A stretch of DNA of 64,000 nucleotides from Branchinecta lynchi (taxonomy: Eukaryota > Arthropoda > Branchiopoda > Anostraca > Branchinectidae): the NCBI GenBank assembly GCA_023053575.1, contig JAKZAP010000007.1, positions 17,955,304 through 18,019,303 on the forward strand, given 5' to 3'. Position numbers and translations under genes: made by a program. Below, in pieces: positions 32,484 to 43,599 of the stretch. Every line of letters begins with the position of its first letter. Positions within the stretch are counted from its first letter, which is position 1. The notes below the pieces were generated by a model, which saw only the letters and a list, made by a program, of their open reading frames with translations, did not search any database and had not been told where the DNA came from.

Positions 32484-34740
32484 GAGCAAAGTTTCATCGT
32501 CCTAGCACATCTCAAAGTACCTTAACTTGTCATCTCAGGAATTCCAGACCCCCCCCCCCCCCCAACTCCCCCCACAGTATGCTCATCTGGTCCTCTGTGA
32601 ACGATGTATCTTGGGCTGGTTCTAGTTCTTTCCACTAAGTTCTATCCCAATCCCTCTAGTGTGAGCATGTCACAAGATTACCGGTTCCTCCCTCCAAATC
32701 CCCTAATCCGGTCTAGACTGGAAGTAAGACCACTTCCGTGACACAAGTCTTTTACAAATATCATGTTTCATAAAGATCCGATCACCTGTTTGAAAGATAT
32801 ACATACATCAAAATTCCGAATTCCCCCTCCCTCCACTTCCCACACGTTGATCGGATCGGCGAAACGACTTTTCTTAAGGAAATATAATCCAAGTCCCTGA
32901 TAAGCCTGCCAAGTTTCATTATCGTAGCACAGCTGGAAGTACCTTAACTCAAGATCACAGGACCCCCCCCCCCCCCTCCAACTCCCCGCACAGTGCATGG
33001 ATCCTGTCCAGTCTTGTCAACTATGTATGTAGGGCTTGTGCTTGTTCTTTCCCACCAAGTTTCATCTGATGCCTCCACTCTGAGCATGTCACACGTTTTC
33101 TCCTCCCGACCCCAAAGTCACCAGATCACGTCCGGGCTTAAACTGTGAGATCTAAGACACAAGGTCTTCCAAATATCAAGTTTCATAAAGATCCGATCAC
33201 CCGTACGAAAGTTACACATACATCAAGATTCTGGATTACCCCTCCCTCCAGTCCTCCGACGTTTGGTCGGATAGGGGAAACAACTTTTCTAAAGTCTGGT
33301 CGAGTCGCTGATAGGACTGCCAAGTTTCATCGTCCTAGCACATCTGGAAGTACCTTAACTTGGGATCACCAGAATTAGAGATGTCCTTCAGACCAAGCTG
33401 ACCGTGAATCATATTTGACAATGCAAAACCGATTCGTCAGCTACAGTCTATTATAGCTATATTTCGGCTCTTCTTGGCAAGGGTCCTCTTCAGGCTCAAG
33501 CCACTCAAGCTGGAAAATAAACTTGTGGAAAAACAATTAAAGATTCTTCCTTAAATATCTGATTTTGTGAACTTCTTCCCTGAAAACTGCCTGGAGTTAA
33601 AGCTGGTGCTGTGATTTTATTGGACATGGCCGCTCTTTTTGGTTCTCGATTGGGTCGTCGGAAGGGTTGAGATTGCCTGCTTTCTGGTTTTGGAGTGGCC
33701 TGTCTCTTCTTCTTCTTTCCAGCAAAGATGGATACTTGTTTGCAGCATGTCTGGGCGATTTGAAGTTCCAGACTTCGGTGATAGATATTCTTTCAGCCTA
33801 AGCTGACTGCAAATCCTATTTGACTATGCGAAATGGATATGTCAGCTACATTTTAATAGAGCTATATTTTGGCCCTTTTTGGCAAGGGTCCTCTCTGGGC
33901 CCAAGCCGGTCAAGCTGGAAAATGAAGTTGTGGAAAAACAAATAAAGATTCTTCCTTAAAAATCTGATTTTTGTGAACTTCTTCCCTGAGAACTACTTGG
34001 AGGTAAAGCTGACGACCCAATACCGACGACCCAATCGAGAAACAAAAACAGCAACGGCTTCCAAAATAAAATCACAGCACCAGCTTTAATTCCAAGCAGT
34101 TTTCAGGGAAGGACTTCACAAAATCAGACATTTAAAGAAAAAAATTTAATTGTTTTTCCGCAGTTCATTTTCCACCTTGAGCAGCTTGAGTCTGAAGAGG
34201 ACCCTTGCCAAGAAGGGCCGAAATCTCCAATAAAATGTAGATGACGTCTCCGTTTTGCATTGTCAAATATTCCGGAATCCCCCCCCCCCCCTCAAAATCA
34301 CCCCCCACAGTTCATGGATCCTGTCCGGTCTTGTCAACTATATATTTTGGGCTTGTGCTTGTTCTTCCCACCAAGTTGCATCCTGATGCCGTGTCAGCCG
34401 TTTTCCGGTTTTCCCCTCCTTACTCCCCCCCCCCCCGAGTCAATGGATCCGTCCGGACCTAAACTGTGACATATGAGACACGAGGTCTTTCCAAATGTCA
34501 GTTGCCATTACGATCCGATCCCCCGTTCCAAAGTTATTTGAAGTTTCCAGACTCCCCCTTTCGTCACTCCCTCCACGATGGTCGGATCGGGGAAGTGACG
34601 GTTTCCAAGTTATTTTGGTTGGGTCCCTAATATGCCTTCCAAGTTTCATCGTCCTAGCACAGCTGTAAGTAGTCTAACTCGCGATCACCGAACTGACCGA
34701 CCGACCGACGGAAAAGTGATCGGTATATGGCACTTGGCCA
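32484..34740 (+). repeat. 140-bp-unit element split by foldback insertion
   Basis: Units run 32484-33378, stop at GATCACCAGAATT and resume at ~34268 with ATTCCGGAATCC. They run on to GACGGAAAAGTGATCGGTAT and ATGGCACTTGGCC at ~34,735. Joining the two sides restores the expected ACCAGAATTCCGG, so the middle 0.9 kb is a later insertion. It lies in KIFC1 intron 1, in the sense orientation. Confidence 0.8.
33379..34268. mobile_element. CGTCAGCT foldback element(s), ~0.9 kb, inverted-repeat arms
   Basis: Two left-arm copies start at ~33,385 and ~33,785 (CTTCAGACCAAGCTGACC; CTTTCAGCCTAAGCTGACTG). Each is followed by CGTCAGCTACA or GTCAGCTACAT, GGCAAGGGTCCTC, and CTTCCTTAAA.ATCTGATTT. The second has a matching right arm in reverse (GAGGACCCTTGCCAAGAAGG, ending ~34,265), giving ~200-bp arms around ACGACCCAATCGAGAAACAA. 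No transposase. Confidence 0.75.
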
Positions 34741-34744
34741 ACAG

Positions 34745-35405
34745 TAGAGTAGAAAAAGGTAAAAAGGAAATTCAGTATGTTCCCAAATAGAAGTTAGATA
34801 GAATGGCAGGAAAAATGCGTAGATGACAGTAGTTATGTCATTGTGTTGTGACAGTCGTTACTTCAGTTTTTCTGAGGCATTAGCTTTAGGTTACGTTAGT
34901 TGGGGGCATAGACGGCTCACTTTTTAAACTGTGAGATCATGCTCCTAGTAGAGAGAACTAAGAAAGAAGAAGGCTCCTTTTACAGGACATCCTTGTTTAA
35001 GTAGGAAGCTACGAGAGTGAGACTATTATTGAGCCTCTCTTAGGCTAAATGTTGTTAGACTTCTGGATTTCAGAAAGATGCCATAATGTTTTAGAACCTC
35101 TCTGTTTTGACAAACTTTTACTTTAACCTAGCATTTGATGAAGTAATGACTAGAATTTCTTTATGTTTCTTCACTTGTTTCGTATCAAGTCAACACAAAG
35201 ACAACCATAGGTTCTTCCAGAAATGCGGTGTTTATTAACCAGTAATCTAACATGTGTTCATGGCTTATTTCGTTGGCCGTTCCTCTCTGCATGTTGGACG
35301 TAAAAACTCTATAAATTCTCTTTGCAAGTTAAAAGACAAATTTCACTGCAAACTTTAGGGAAAACATTAAGAGTTAGGGAAATGCTGATTTTATTTCATA
35401 ATGTT
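34745..35405. other. KIFC1 intron 1, no feature seen
   Basis: Single-copy-looking AT-rich intron leading to the TTTTTAG acceptor at 35,410. Confidence 0.4.
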
Positions 35406-35410
35406 TTTAG

Positions 35411-35566
35411 CTCCTCCGACGTTTGAAGCACAGCCTCCCCCCATGAATACACTAAGACGTGCAAAGTCATCTGCCAATTTGTCGATGAGGGCAAAGTCAA
35501 CTGAAAACTTGGCTGCAAGGAAACCACTAGTATCAACTAATAAACCTTCAGTAGGGACATCAACAG
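35411..35566 (+). CDS. KIFC1: Kinesin-14 KIFC1, coding exon 2 (tail)
   Basis: The acceptor is ATGTTTTTAG and the donor CAACAG|GTTAGT. The 156 bases keep phase 1 on both sides. The peptide APPTFEAQPPPMNTLRRAKS continues SANLS and then repeats a nine-residue motif: RAKSSANLS followed by RAKSTENLA. This is the low-complexity, basic, serine-rich tail that carries the second microtubule-binding site and nuclear localisation in kinesin-14. The RxKSxxNL repeats resemble basophilic kinase sites, which is an inference. Confidence 0.82.
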
Positions 35567-35569
35567 GTT

Positions 35570-36120
35570 AGTAGGCTGCAGAGCAAAATAACTCTAGGAA
35601 GTAGCGCCAAGACCTATGCTTTATGTGCTTTGCAAACGGGCCATAGTCGTATCGCCATCCATTACGCTGGAGGATTAGAGATTTCTGGTCAAGCTAAACC
35701 GCGGTCTGCAGATTTGGTAGTAACAGGAGAGGTTGTATCTTTTTTGTACCATGTCCAGAATATGAAGTTATTGGAGCCACCGCTGATGCTCGACTGATTG
35801 ACTTTCAGTAGGGAGGTTTTGTATCGCTAGTGGTGCTACTGTCACTGTTATTCGAGTATTTGTAATTTTCTTCAAGTCTTGATGCTACTACCTAGTATTA
35901 TTTTTCTCTGCAGCATCACTAGCGATAGAGAACGTCTCTATTGAAACTATTCAGTCGTTCACCAGAGCTGGCTCCGATAACTTCATATTCTGAACATTGC
36001 AAAAAAGTGATACAGCCTCCATTGTTTCCATGCTGTGTGCAGAGCGCGCCTTTGCTTTACTAGAAATTTCTAAACACGCAAGTTTGTCTCGCTTTCAGGT
36101 GTGGGACGAAGCACTCAGAC
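35570..36120 (+). repeat. Dispersed repeat, TTCATATTCTGAA family, copy 2
   Basis: It shares GAGTAGCGCCAAGAC-like, ACTAGCGATAGAGAACGTC, ACTTCATATTCTGAACATTG and GCGCGCCTTTGC blocks with 57.3-58.0 kb and 1.0-1.3 kb. It starts only a few bases after the exon 2 donor. Confidence 0.65.
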
Positions 36121-36129
36121 CAGAGGGGG

Positions 36130-36725
36130 TGAGACCCCTGGTTTTAACGACTTCTGGATAGGATTATGGGTAAAAGAAATACGCGGCCATCTCGAGTTAA
36201 AGCCCTCCTTGATGATCTAGAGCTATCTTATGTTTGGAATAGTGGCCATGGCCCGATAGGTGGCGATAAGTTATTGCGTACGGTCACCAGGATTTTGGAT
36301 GACCAAGAGATTCAAAAGTGGAGAGATAAATCAGTCCGAAAATTTGGAGTTTTACCGATGGATTAAGGAGATGTTTGGGCCTGAGTTTTATTTTAAAATG
36401 GATCTACCTAAAAAAAAATTGAAGTTATGAATCCAGGCCAGAGGTAACCCTGTTTGGTAGGTTTATAGTTTTTGATAGGGACAGGACTGGTCCAGATGTC
36501 AGGTATAATTGCCAACTTTGCAAAGCTGGGGAAGAACATGGACCATTCGAAAGGAGCTATCGGAGTTATGGGGATCTTTTTTTTAAGGGAATTGCTTTGC
36601 TTCTTCCCGATATCCTGAATAGCACTTCGGAAAGGGTTATAACAAAGGTGTGCGAATATATCAACGGAGTGCTGAAGCTAAGAGCGACTAAGCTTAGTAA
36701 TGAGGCTTCATAGCCGAAGGAAAAT
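36130..36725 (+). pseudogene. LINE ORF2 C-terminal fragment, related to the intact LINE
   Basis: The frame at 36166-36366 reads RPSRVKALLDDLELSYVWNS and ILDDQEIQKWRDKS. This parallels the intact LINE's WPYLVKKILDDCGVGELWND and ILKSQEVQVWHAQKDQ. Further on, GPDVRYNCQLCKAGEEHG matches the zinc-knuckle region after a frameshift. It ends near 36,720 and is dead. Confidence 0.7.
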
Positions 36726-36739
36726 ATTGTTGTTGTTTC

Positions 36740-38210
36740 TTTAGTAATTCGGTATCAGAAACGGTACGAGGAAAGTGTTTTATCAGAGTCTTGCCGGTAG
36801 TGAAAACGGAATCCGCGCACCGTCTCTGCATCGACAAACACTAGCGATTTCCAAACAAGAAGTTTGCTGATTTACCTAAACAGCTCTTGTCGGTACTGCA
36901 AACAAATCCGTTCACCGACAGACGTTGCAGATTTCCCCTACGACAAGTTTCATGATTTACCGACAGAGCTTTCGTTGGTATAAGAAAATAAATGAGGAAA
37001 GTGTTAGTCAGAGCTCTTATCGGTACTGAAAACCGAATACGAGCACCGAGAAACGCTGCCGATTTTCCAGCAAGAAGTTTCCTGGCTTATAGACAGAGCG
37101 TTTGTCGGAAACGGAATGCTAAAGCGTGCCAACCGACAAACGTTGCCTACTTCCCAACAGGAAATTTCCCGTTTACCGACAGAGCTTTTGTCGGTACCAG
37201 TGTCTAGTTCTGTTATCCAGATATCCTGGCCTGATCCAAATCTCTGAGGGCCGAGTTGGGGCCTATCATTTGACTGGAATTTGAAACTAATAAGTCACTG
37301 AATAAAGTGGACCATTTCCCGGATTGATATAAGTCAGATCAACTCAAAAGGGAAGTTTATGGGTGATGAGAAATCACTCAAGAACAATTCAAGGAAACAA
37401 GTTTGCCGGTGTGGTTGGTTTACCATCAAGGAAAAAAAAGGAATGAACAAGTGTTTGGCTAGAGCATTTTCGGATTTACAGACGAGAATATTCCAGTCAC
37501 CACATCAAAAAGTCTTCGCACTGACGAACAGTTCACAAAGACTGAATTAACGACAAGATTGTTATCCATTCCGGATGTAAACAGACCGAAATCAGAGTTC
37601 CGATTTTACCGACAAAACTTTTCTGGGTCATCGTGTCGAAAAATGAAGCTTCCTTATTACCGACAGAGCTTCTGTCGGTATAAAAAACGGCATGAGGAAA
37701 GTGTTTTAACAGAGCTCTTGCCGGTACTGAAAAAGGAATCATCGCACCGTCTCCGCACCGACAAACGCTGCCGATTTCCAAACAAGAAGTTTCCTGATTT
37801 ACCTAAAGAGTTCTTGGTGGCACTGAAAACGGAATCCTCGCACCGCAGACGTTGCCGATTTTCCTGCAACAAGTTTCATGATTTACCGACTGAGCTTTCG
37901 TCGGTATCAGTAACGAAATGAGGAAAGTGTTCGTCACAGCTCTTATCCGTACCGAAAACCGAATCGGCGCGGCGTCTCCGCACCGGGAAACGCTTCCGAT
38001 TTCCCAACAAGAAATTCCCTGGTTACCAACAGAGCTTTTGTTGATATCAGAAACGGAATGCTAAAGCGTGCCAACCGACAGATGCTGCCTACTTCCCAAC
38101 AGGTGTTTCCTGTTTTACCGACAGAGCTTTTGTCAGCATCAGAAACGGAATGATAAAAGCGTTTCGCAGCGACAAACACTGCCGATTTACCGACATGATT
38201 TTTCGTTGGT
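36740..38210. repeat. Satellite block, CCGACAGAGCTTTTGTCGGT units in two higher-order copies
   Basis: Units of ~85-135 bp carry ACCGACAAACG.TGCCGATTTC, CAACAAGAAGTTTCCTG and ACCGACAGAGCTTTTGTCGG. Unit starts at ~36,833, 36,916, 37,041 and 37,133 are echoed with the same spacing pattern at 37,757, 37,843, 37,981 and 38,075, plus an extra at 38,168. A four-unit block (~0.45 kb) was therefore duplicated across a ~350-bp spacer (37,210-37,560). The ACCGACAGAGCTTTTGTCGG core is itself a short hairpin. Confidence 0.75.
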
Positions 38211-38566
38211 GGTCAGCTGCCACGCCCCTCACTAGTTTCGCCACTGGGTATTATTATTATGTAAAAGTTATTTTTCTTGTTTATTTTTTTTTTTCGTGTG
38301 CGCTCGAGCTCTGCTCATTTCTCAGCAGCAGAAATTGTGTGGTATATCTTGACGTTTGTAAATGAAAATAACCCTGAACCTCCTTAGGTCCCACCAACAT
38401 ATCGACACAGATTCGTATACTTTGCTTTTATATATGGACTTTACCGTTTCAGCTAATAAAACATTGACGACTTCAAGATCAGGATCAAGAATCAAATCAG
38501 AAGGTAGGAAGTTTCTTCCTTTCCACAGTTTCTTAAAGGCTTCTTTCATTGTCTCTTTTTGGGATC

Positions 38567-38705
38567 CCAAAACGTAAGTGAAGGGATACCTTTCTATGAC
38601 ATCACAAAAGTCGTCCGTCCGTCTGTGAGCACGATAGCTCTCGAAGGGAATAAGGTATTTGATGAAACTTGGTGTGAGGGTTAACACATTCATGTAACAC
38701 ATTAT
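38567..38705 (-). repeat. GGATCC-ended family fragment, reverse orientation
   Basis: TTTGGGATCCCAAAACGTAA, then GTGAAGGGATACCT, GTCCGTCCGTCTG and CTCTCGAAGGGAAT, is the reverse complement of that family's 3' end at ~53,200-53,286. Confidence 0.65.
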
Positions 38706-38730
38706 GAGTAGTGGACTGAAAGACAAAAAT

Positions 38731-38800
38731 GCCCCTCAGCCGGGATTTGAACCCAGGACTCTCGGACTCTCTGCTTACAAGGAAGGCGCTACCGAGGGGC
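38731..38800 (-). tRNA. tRNA-Thr(TGT)-like sequence with deleted D arm, probable pseudogene
   Basis: On the minus strand GCCCCTC pairs perfectly with GAGGGGC. The T arm CTGGGTTCAAATCCCGG is intact, including the B box GGTTCAAATCC, and a TTTTT run follows directly. The anticodon loop CTTGTAA gives TGT (threonine). The D arm is shortened to GGTAGCGCC and the anticodon stem has two mismatches. It is 70 bases long, and only weakly likely to be functional. Confidence 0.5.
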
Positions 38801-38809
38801 TTTTGAACA

Positions 38810-40130
38810 GATTTCGCAAACCACTACAATAGTATATAATTTTAATGGGGAAGACGCCCATGTGACACTCTTAGAGAGGGATTGGGATGAAACTTGGTGG
38901 GAGGAACAAGCACAAACCCTAGGCACATCATTGACAAAACCGGACCGGATTCGTGTACTGTGGGGAGTTGGAGGGGGTCCGGAATTCCTGTGATACGGAG
39001 TTAAGTTACTTCCAGGTGGGTTAGTACAGTGAAACTTGGCAGGCAAATTAAGGTCCCCGACCAGATTAATCTAGAAATAGTCAACTTCCCTATCCGAACA
39101 TCGTGGGGGGAATGGAAGGAGGGGGAATCCTGAGGTATGTATAACTTCCGACCGGTTGATCGGATCATAATGAAACTTGATATGTAGAAAGGTCAGACGT
39201 CTCAGATTTCCCATTTCAAGTCCGGATCGGATCCGATGAAGGTCGGGGGGTGGGGGAGAGGGGTTGAGGGGAAACCGTAAACCTTGTGACCCGCTTGGAG
39301 TGGAATGAAACTTGGTGGGAGGAACAAGCACAAGCCCTATGCACATCAGTGAAAGAACCGGACCGGATTTGGGCACTGTGGGGAGTTAAAGAGGGGGTGG
39401 GGTCAGAATTCCGGTGAATCGTAAGTTAAGGTACTTCCAGACGTGCAAGGACGATGAAACTTGGCTTAAACATTAGATACTTGACATGATTGGCTTGGAA
39501 ATAGTCGGTTCCCTGACCCGACCATCGTGGGGGGAGTGGAGGGAAGGAGAATCCTGATTCTTGAGGTATGTATAACTTTTGAACGGGTGATCCGATCTTA
39601 ATGAAACTTGATATTTGGAAAGACCTTATGTTTCAAATGCCCTATTTTAAGTCCGGATGTAATCAGATGAATGTGGGGGGGGGGAGCTGGAGGGGAGAAC
39701 CGGAAATCTTGTGACGCGCTTAGAGTGGAGCGATTGGGATGAAACGTTGTTGGAAGAACAAGCACAAGTGCTAGATACGTCAGTGACAGAACCGGACCGG
39801 GTTTGAGCACTGGGGGGAGTTGAAGGGGCGTGATAGCAAATTAAGGTACTTCCAGAGTGCTAGGATGATGAAACTTGGCTTTGTAATTAGATACTTGACA
39901 GTATATACATTTTCGAGATTCCTATGAGTCCATGATCATTTTTGCCTCAAGGGTTTTGCTTACAAATGAGTTCCTTATAGTGCAAACAGTACTGTTGGGT
40001 AAAATATACTTTTTCGTTATTGACAAGAGGACGTGTTTCTGATCAAAGGATACAGTTTTGTAATCCGCAAGGGCCCATGGTCAGTTGTTTCTCAAGGGTT
40101 TTGCTTACATATGAATCCCTAACCAACTTG
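38810..40130 (-). repeat. 140-bp-unit element, reverse orientation, with AT-rich 5' module
   Basis: From ~38,870 to 39,890 the GC-rich units run in reverse (GATGAAACTTGG, GACCATCGTGGGG, AACGGGTGATCCGATC). From ~39,920 to 40,130 a second, AT-rich unit type follows (GCCTCAAGGGTTTTGCTTAC, twice), matching the 48.34-48.85 kb module in the opposite orientation. It lies antisense in KIFC1 intron 2. Confidence 0.8.
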
Positions 40131-41445
40131 AAATGCAGATCATGCAAATGGTTAACTTAATCCTTTCCTTTTTTTATTTAATTTATTATTACATTTAGCG
40201 TTAAGCTTTTAGCTTGTTGCCATTACTTACACAAGTACAAACAGATTACAGATACTTCACACACAGAAACTGATACACTAAAAGAAAATTCAGACTTCGA
40301 AAGCAACTGAGTAAAATGGGATGTCGACTATACCAACCTTAAAGTTTAACTGAACAGACAACTTATTTTTACATCTTAGATTCAAATACATTGAATTATT
40401 ACAACACCTATTGGGGATTTTCATTCTGTCCACCGTAGTCTTCAGTAGGGACGTTGGGAATGTGGACGCTTTCCATGGTGAATCCGTCCACAATTCGCCC
40501 GCGAAAATCACTAGCTAGTGCTATCACTATCTAGCACTAGCTTTTGGCACTGCAGACACTTCTTTGTTTATTTGATACACAATGTATTTACTCGTTTGCT
40601 GCTGTTATTGTTGCCAAATGTTCCAGGCACCATAGAGATATCACAAAAACGGGAAGAGCGGCAAGCACAATGGGATAATCGATTATTTGGAAATATCAGA
40701 AAAACAAACTAACGCTTTTTCATCGGGTTTTCAAGATTATTTAAGCGAACAAGTGATGGGTAACTAGACTGTCGTATCCTAGCCCTTTTCGGTTAAACTT
40801 TAAACGTTTGGATACTAGCTGGATCAACAACTTCTGCTGGCAAATTGTTTTACTGTTCGATTACCCTATTGACGAATGGACACTGGCCAATTTTCTTATG
40901 TGGTTTCGGAGGGTACAATTTATAAGGGTGTTGGCGGGTTATAGAGTAGTGACTGAACTTGAAAAATGAATTGGGGTCAACATCATCTACTCCTTTAATT
41001 ATCCGAAATGCGTTAATTATGTCACTACGGCGCCTTCGAAACTTTAATGATGGGAGCTGAAGTCGAGTAAGCCGGTGTGGATATGGAAGGTGTTGAAGGT
41101 ATGGGATCAACCTGGTCGCCCTTCTCTGAATTTTTCTACTAGGTTTTCATCAGTCACATTTAAAGGAAGCCAGACTGAAGTGTTGTATTCAACGATAGGG
41201 CGCACCAGGGATTTTTATAACAACATAAAATTTCGGAGATTGACCTACTAAAACTTCTTTTTAAAGTCAGCAGACGATAATTTGCAGTTCTTACAGTTTC
41301 CGAAACATGCTTTTCATACTGTAGCTGAGTATCAGAACGAACACCGAGGTCACGCACCATTTCTTCTGAAGGGACCCTTAAACCAGACAAAATATAGCTA
41401 TAATCAGGCTGTGATTTGCGACCGTAATGAAGTACAACACATTTA

Positions 41446-41750
41446 GAGCGTGTTCCACCCTCGTACCAATAGTAACTATTAGTTACTATTTCCGTTCCAT
41501 CCTCACGAAAAGTTACTACGCTGACCGTTCCAACCTTCTCGGAATAGTAACTAATTGTTACTATTTGCTTACCATGCTCGGGAGCGTGGTAAGCGTAGTA
41601 ACTACGCATCTCTGTAACGTGATTGGTCGGATACGCCCGTGGCATGATATCCCGCTGGAAAATAGAAAGATCGTTCCAGCCTTGACGGCAAAAAGCCAGA
41701 ATTTGTGATGTCATACGTAGTAACTACGGTAAGTAGGGTGGAACACGCTC
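41446..41750. mobile_element. 305-bp MITE with TTA duplication (PIF/Harbinger-like)
   Basis: The ends are GAGCGTGTTCCACCCT and AGGGTGGAACACGCTC, a perfect 16-bp inverted repeat, flanked by TTA on both sides (41443-41445 and 41751-41753). Removing the insert and one TTA restores the reverse-transcriptase reading frame across the junction (..INPSKCVVLHYG). Internally it has repeated AGTTACTA/TAGTAACT words. TWA duplications are typical of PIF/Harbinger. Confidence 0.88.
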
Positions 41751-42241
41751 TTAGACGGGTTTATGAACATAGAGTTAGATTCAAACCACTGGGTTAGAGA
41801 ATCCAGATCTTCTTGCAAAAGCTGCGTATCAGTGTGATCTTGCACTGGTAAGTTTTACGTCGTCAGCGACCATTTTAATGGAGGAATGTTTGATAGACGA
41901 GGGCAGATCATTTATAAACAAGCAAAATAAAATTGGTCCCAGACAACTTCCCAGGGGTACACCACTTAATACATCAACTGGAGAAGACACCTCGTCACCG
42001 ACCATAACTTGTTGGGTTCTCCCACGCAAATAATCAGTAATAAATGCAAGCGTCTTCTGGCCTATGTTATAACGGGCACGGTTTGTGCGGTTACGGTTAT
42101 CGCCGCGCTTATCACCGTTTGTTCAGAAACGGGTTTTTAAGCGACCATTGCTTTTGCACGCAACTATAATACCAACCGACCCATCACACAGACAAGGGGA
42201 CTCCTCATTCACATCCCAGTACGAGAACTTGAATACATGCT

Positions 42242-42279
42242 AACAAGCATGCAAGAGCCATATGAGCTTCTAGCTCTTG
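42242..42279 (-). repeat. Solo 5' terminus of the 140-bp-unit family
   Basis: CATATGAGCTTCTAGCTCTT is the reverse complement of the left end of the full copy at 48,238. It sits between the two parts of the LINE relic. Confidence 0.65.
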
Positions 42280-42677
42280 TTGTTATAGAATTAAAAAGAT
42301 CACACAATGGACCAGGTAGTTCGTCCGGGAAAGCGTTAATAATTTCGATCGGAATGTCAACAGGAGTATTACTAGGCCCTTTAAGCTTTTTAATTTTCTT
42401 GGAAATTGCGGCTTTTGTAATCAGAAAAATCATTGAAACCTTCCGGTGGCTCCGGCATTTCTTCTTTGGGCAGAGGGGGGAAGGGATTGGACGAATTCAA
42501 CAAGATGTGCGGTCAGCCCGTTTGCTATCTGTCTCGCTCACTTTCCTCCAAATTGAAATCAATCCCTTGTCCAGTTTTTCCCAAGACCTGCCTTACGTTT
42601 CCACGGTAGGTACACAAATAAGTTAGGAATTCTCACCTGTGGCGATGCGGTATATTGGTGACTCCGTTGTGTTTGGT

Positions 42678-42991
42678 CCCGATGAAAAAATTTATTTGTG
42701 AAAATACTAGTATGAGGTTGGACGAAAAAGTAGCATGTAGTACGAACTGATGCTACTACATGCTTCTATGTCAAGCCTACTGTGTTACTGCATCCTGCTG
42801 CTATTATTCTATATATTCTTCTACTATTAGCAAGACTGGATGCTACTATAGCAAGACAGGATGCCACTGGATACTACTGCTTAAGATTGGCCGAGTCTGA
42901 GGCCCATTAAATGATAGTATCTTTACTATTACATGCAACTTTTTTGGTAGGACTATCATTCAACTACGTAGGCTACAAATTTTTCATCGGG
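42678..42991. mobile_element. TACT-rich MITE, uninterrupted copy, 314 bp
   Basis: The ends CCCGATGAAAAAATTT and AAATTTTTCATCGGG are inverted repeats. The interior has many CTACTA.ATGCT and ACTGGATGCTACTA words. It contains TGTGTTACTGCATCC, the intact version of the hAT target at 51,563. Confidence 0.8.
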
Positions 42992-43103
42992 ATAGGCGAT
43001 AGCCTATAATTAGTAACGAGTCCATTCGAGTTCAAGTCGAAAATCTCTGTTTTGCTAATCTGGTGAGTTGTAGTTTTGTTCTTTATGGATTATTGTATTG
43101 CAG

Positions 43104-43338
43104 CAACATCAACCAGTGGTGCCGTTCCCGGCAAGGCTCCACCAAAGTGGGACTTAAAGGGTCGTCTTGAGAACCTCGAGGCTAAGTTTTGCGATTCCGA
43201 AAGTAACAAGCAAGTGCTTGAAGAAAGAGTCAAGCTGTTGGAAAGTAAGAACACCAACTTGGAGTCCGACTGTACCCAGAAAGAGCAATTTTCTCAGAAC
43301 CTACAGAAGGAATTAGATGACACACACAACAAGTTGAG
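43104..43338 (+). CDS. KIFC1: Kinesin-14 KIFC1, coding exon 3 (start of coiled coil)
   Basis: The acceptor is TATTGCAG and the donor GTTGAG|GTACTA. It encodes ATSTSGAVPGKAPPKWDLKG and RLENLEAKF, followed by EERVKLLESKNTNLE and QNLQKELDDTHNKL. The KxPxWDLKGxLxxL stretch is characteristic of the tail-to-stalk junction of KIFC1. Heptad-patterned leucines and charged residues then begin the dimerising coiled coil. It ends with two bases of an arginine codon. Confidence 0.92.
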
Positions 43339-43599
43339 GTACTATTTATAATAGATATAATTGTTTCATTTTTAGGGAAGGACAATTGTCTCTCCCTAGA
43401 TTGTTATTCTGTGAGGAGGAATTGGCTCGGTCAAACTGCCCCGGAGGCGGTGGCAAGAGCGCCCGTGAAGTCGTTTCAGCGTTATTTACGCTACTGAAGG
43501 GTCAGCATTGCAGTATTTCCTAGTTGCAATTCACTTCGGCTTGTCATTTCTTTTCAGATCATTGTATTCAGTACCAAGAATCTGATAATGAATGTAATA

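Larger units (their letters stand above)
40740..42450 (-). pseudogene. CR1-like LINE ORF2 fragment, split by two insertions
   Basis: Minus-strand pieces read in order KKIKKLKG.S and IIN.FPDELPGPLCDLFNSI (~42,420-42,280), GVPLGSCLGPILFCLFINDL and ADDVKL (~41,970-41,850), KCVVLHYGRKSQ and EEMVRDLGV (~41,440-41,340), LQLPSLKFRRRRSDI (~41,050) and LPAEVVDPASIQTFK (~40,840). This is the fingers-to-C-terminus order of a CR1/Jockey-type reverse transcriptase. A 140-bp-unit end (42,242-42,279) and a MITE (41446-41750) interrupt it. Stops and frameshifts make it inactive. Confidence 0.85.

Noticed and set aside
36740..38210. CRISPR-like array, because of regularly spaced stem-containing repeats
   Set aside because: Repeats are degenerate, spacers are themselves related, and the surrounding genes are metazoan with introns.
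41160..41714. A continuous 184-codon minus-strand reading frame as a novel protein
   Set aside because: It is a chance fusion of MITE sequence with a LINE reverse-transcriptase fragment.
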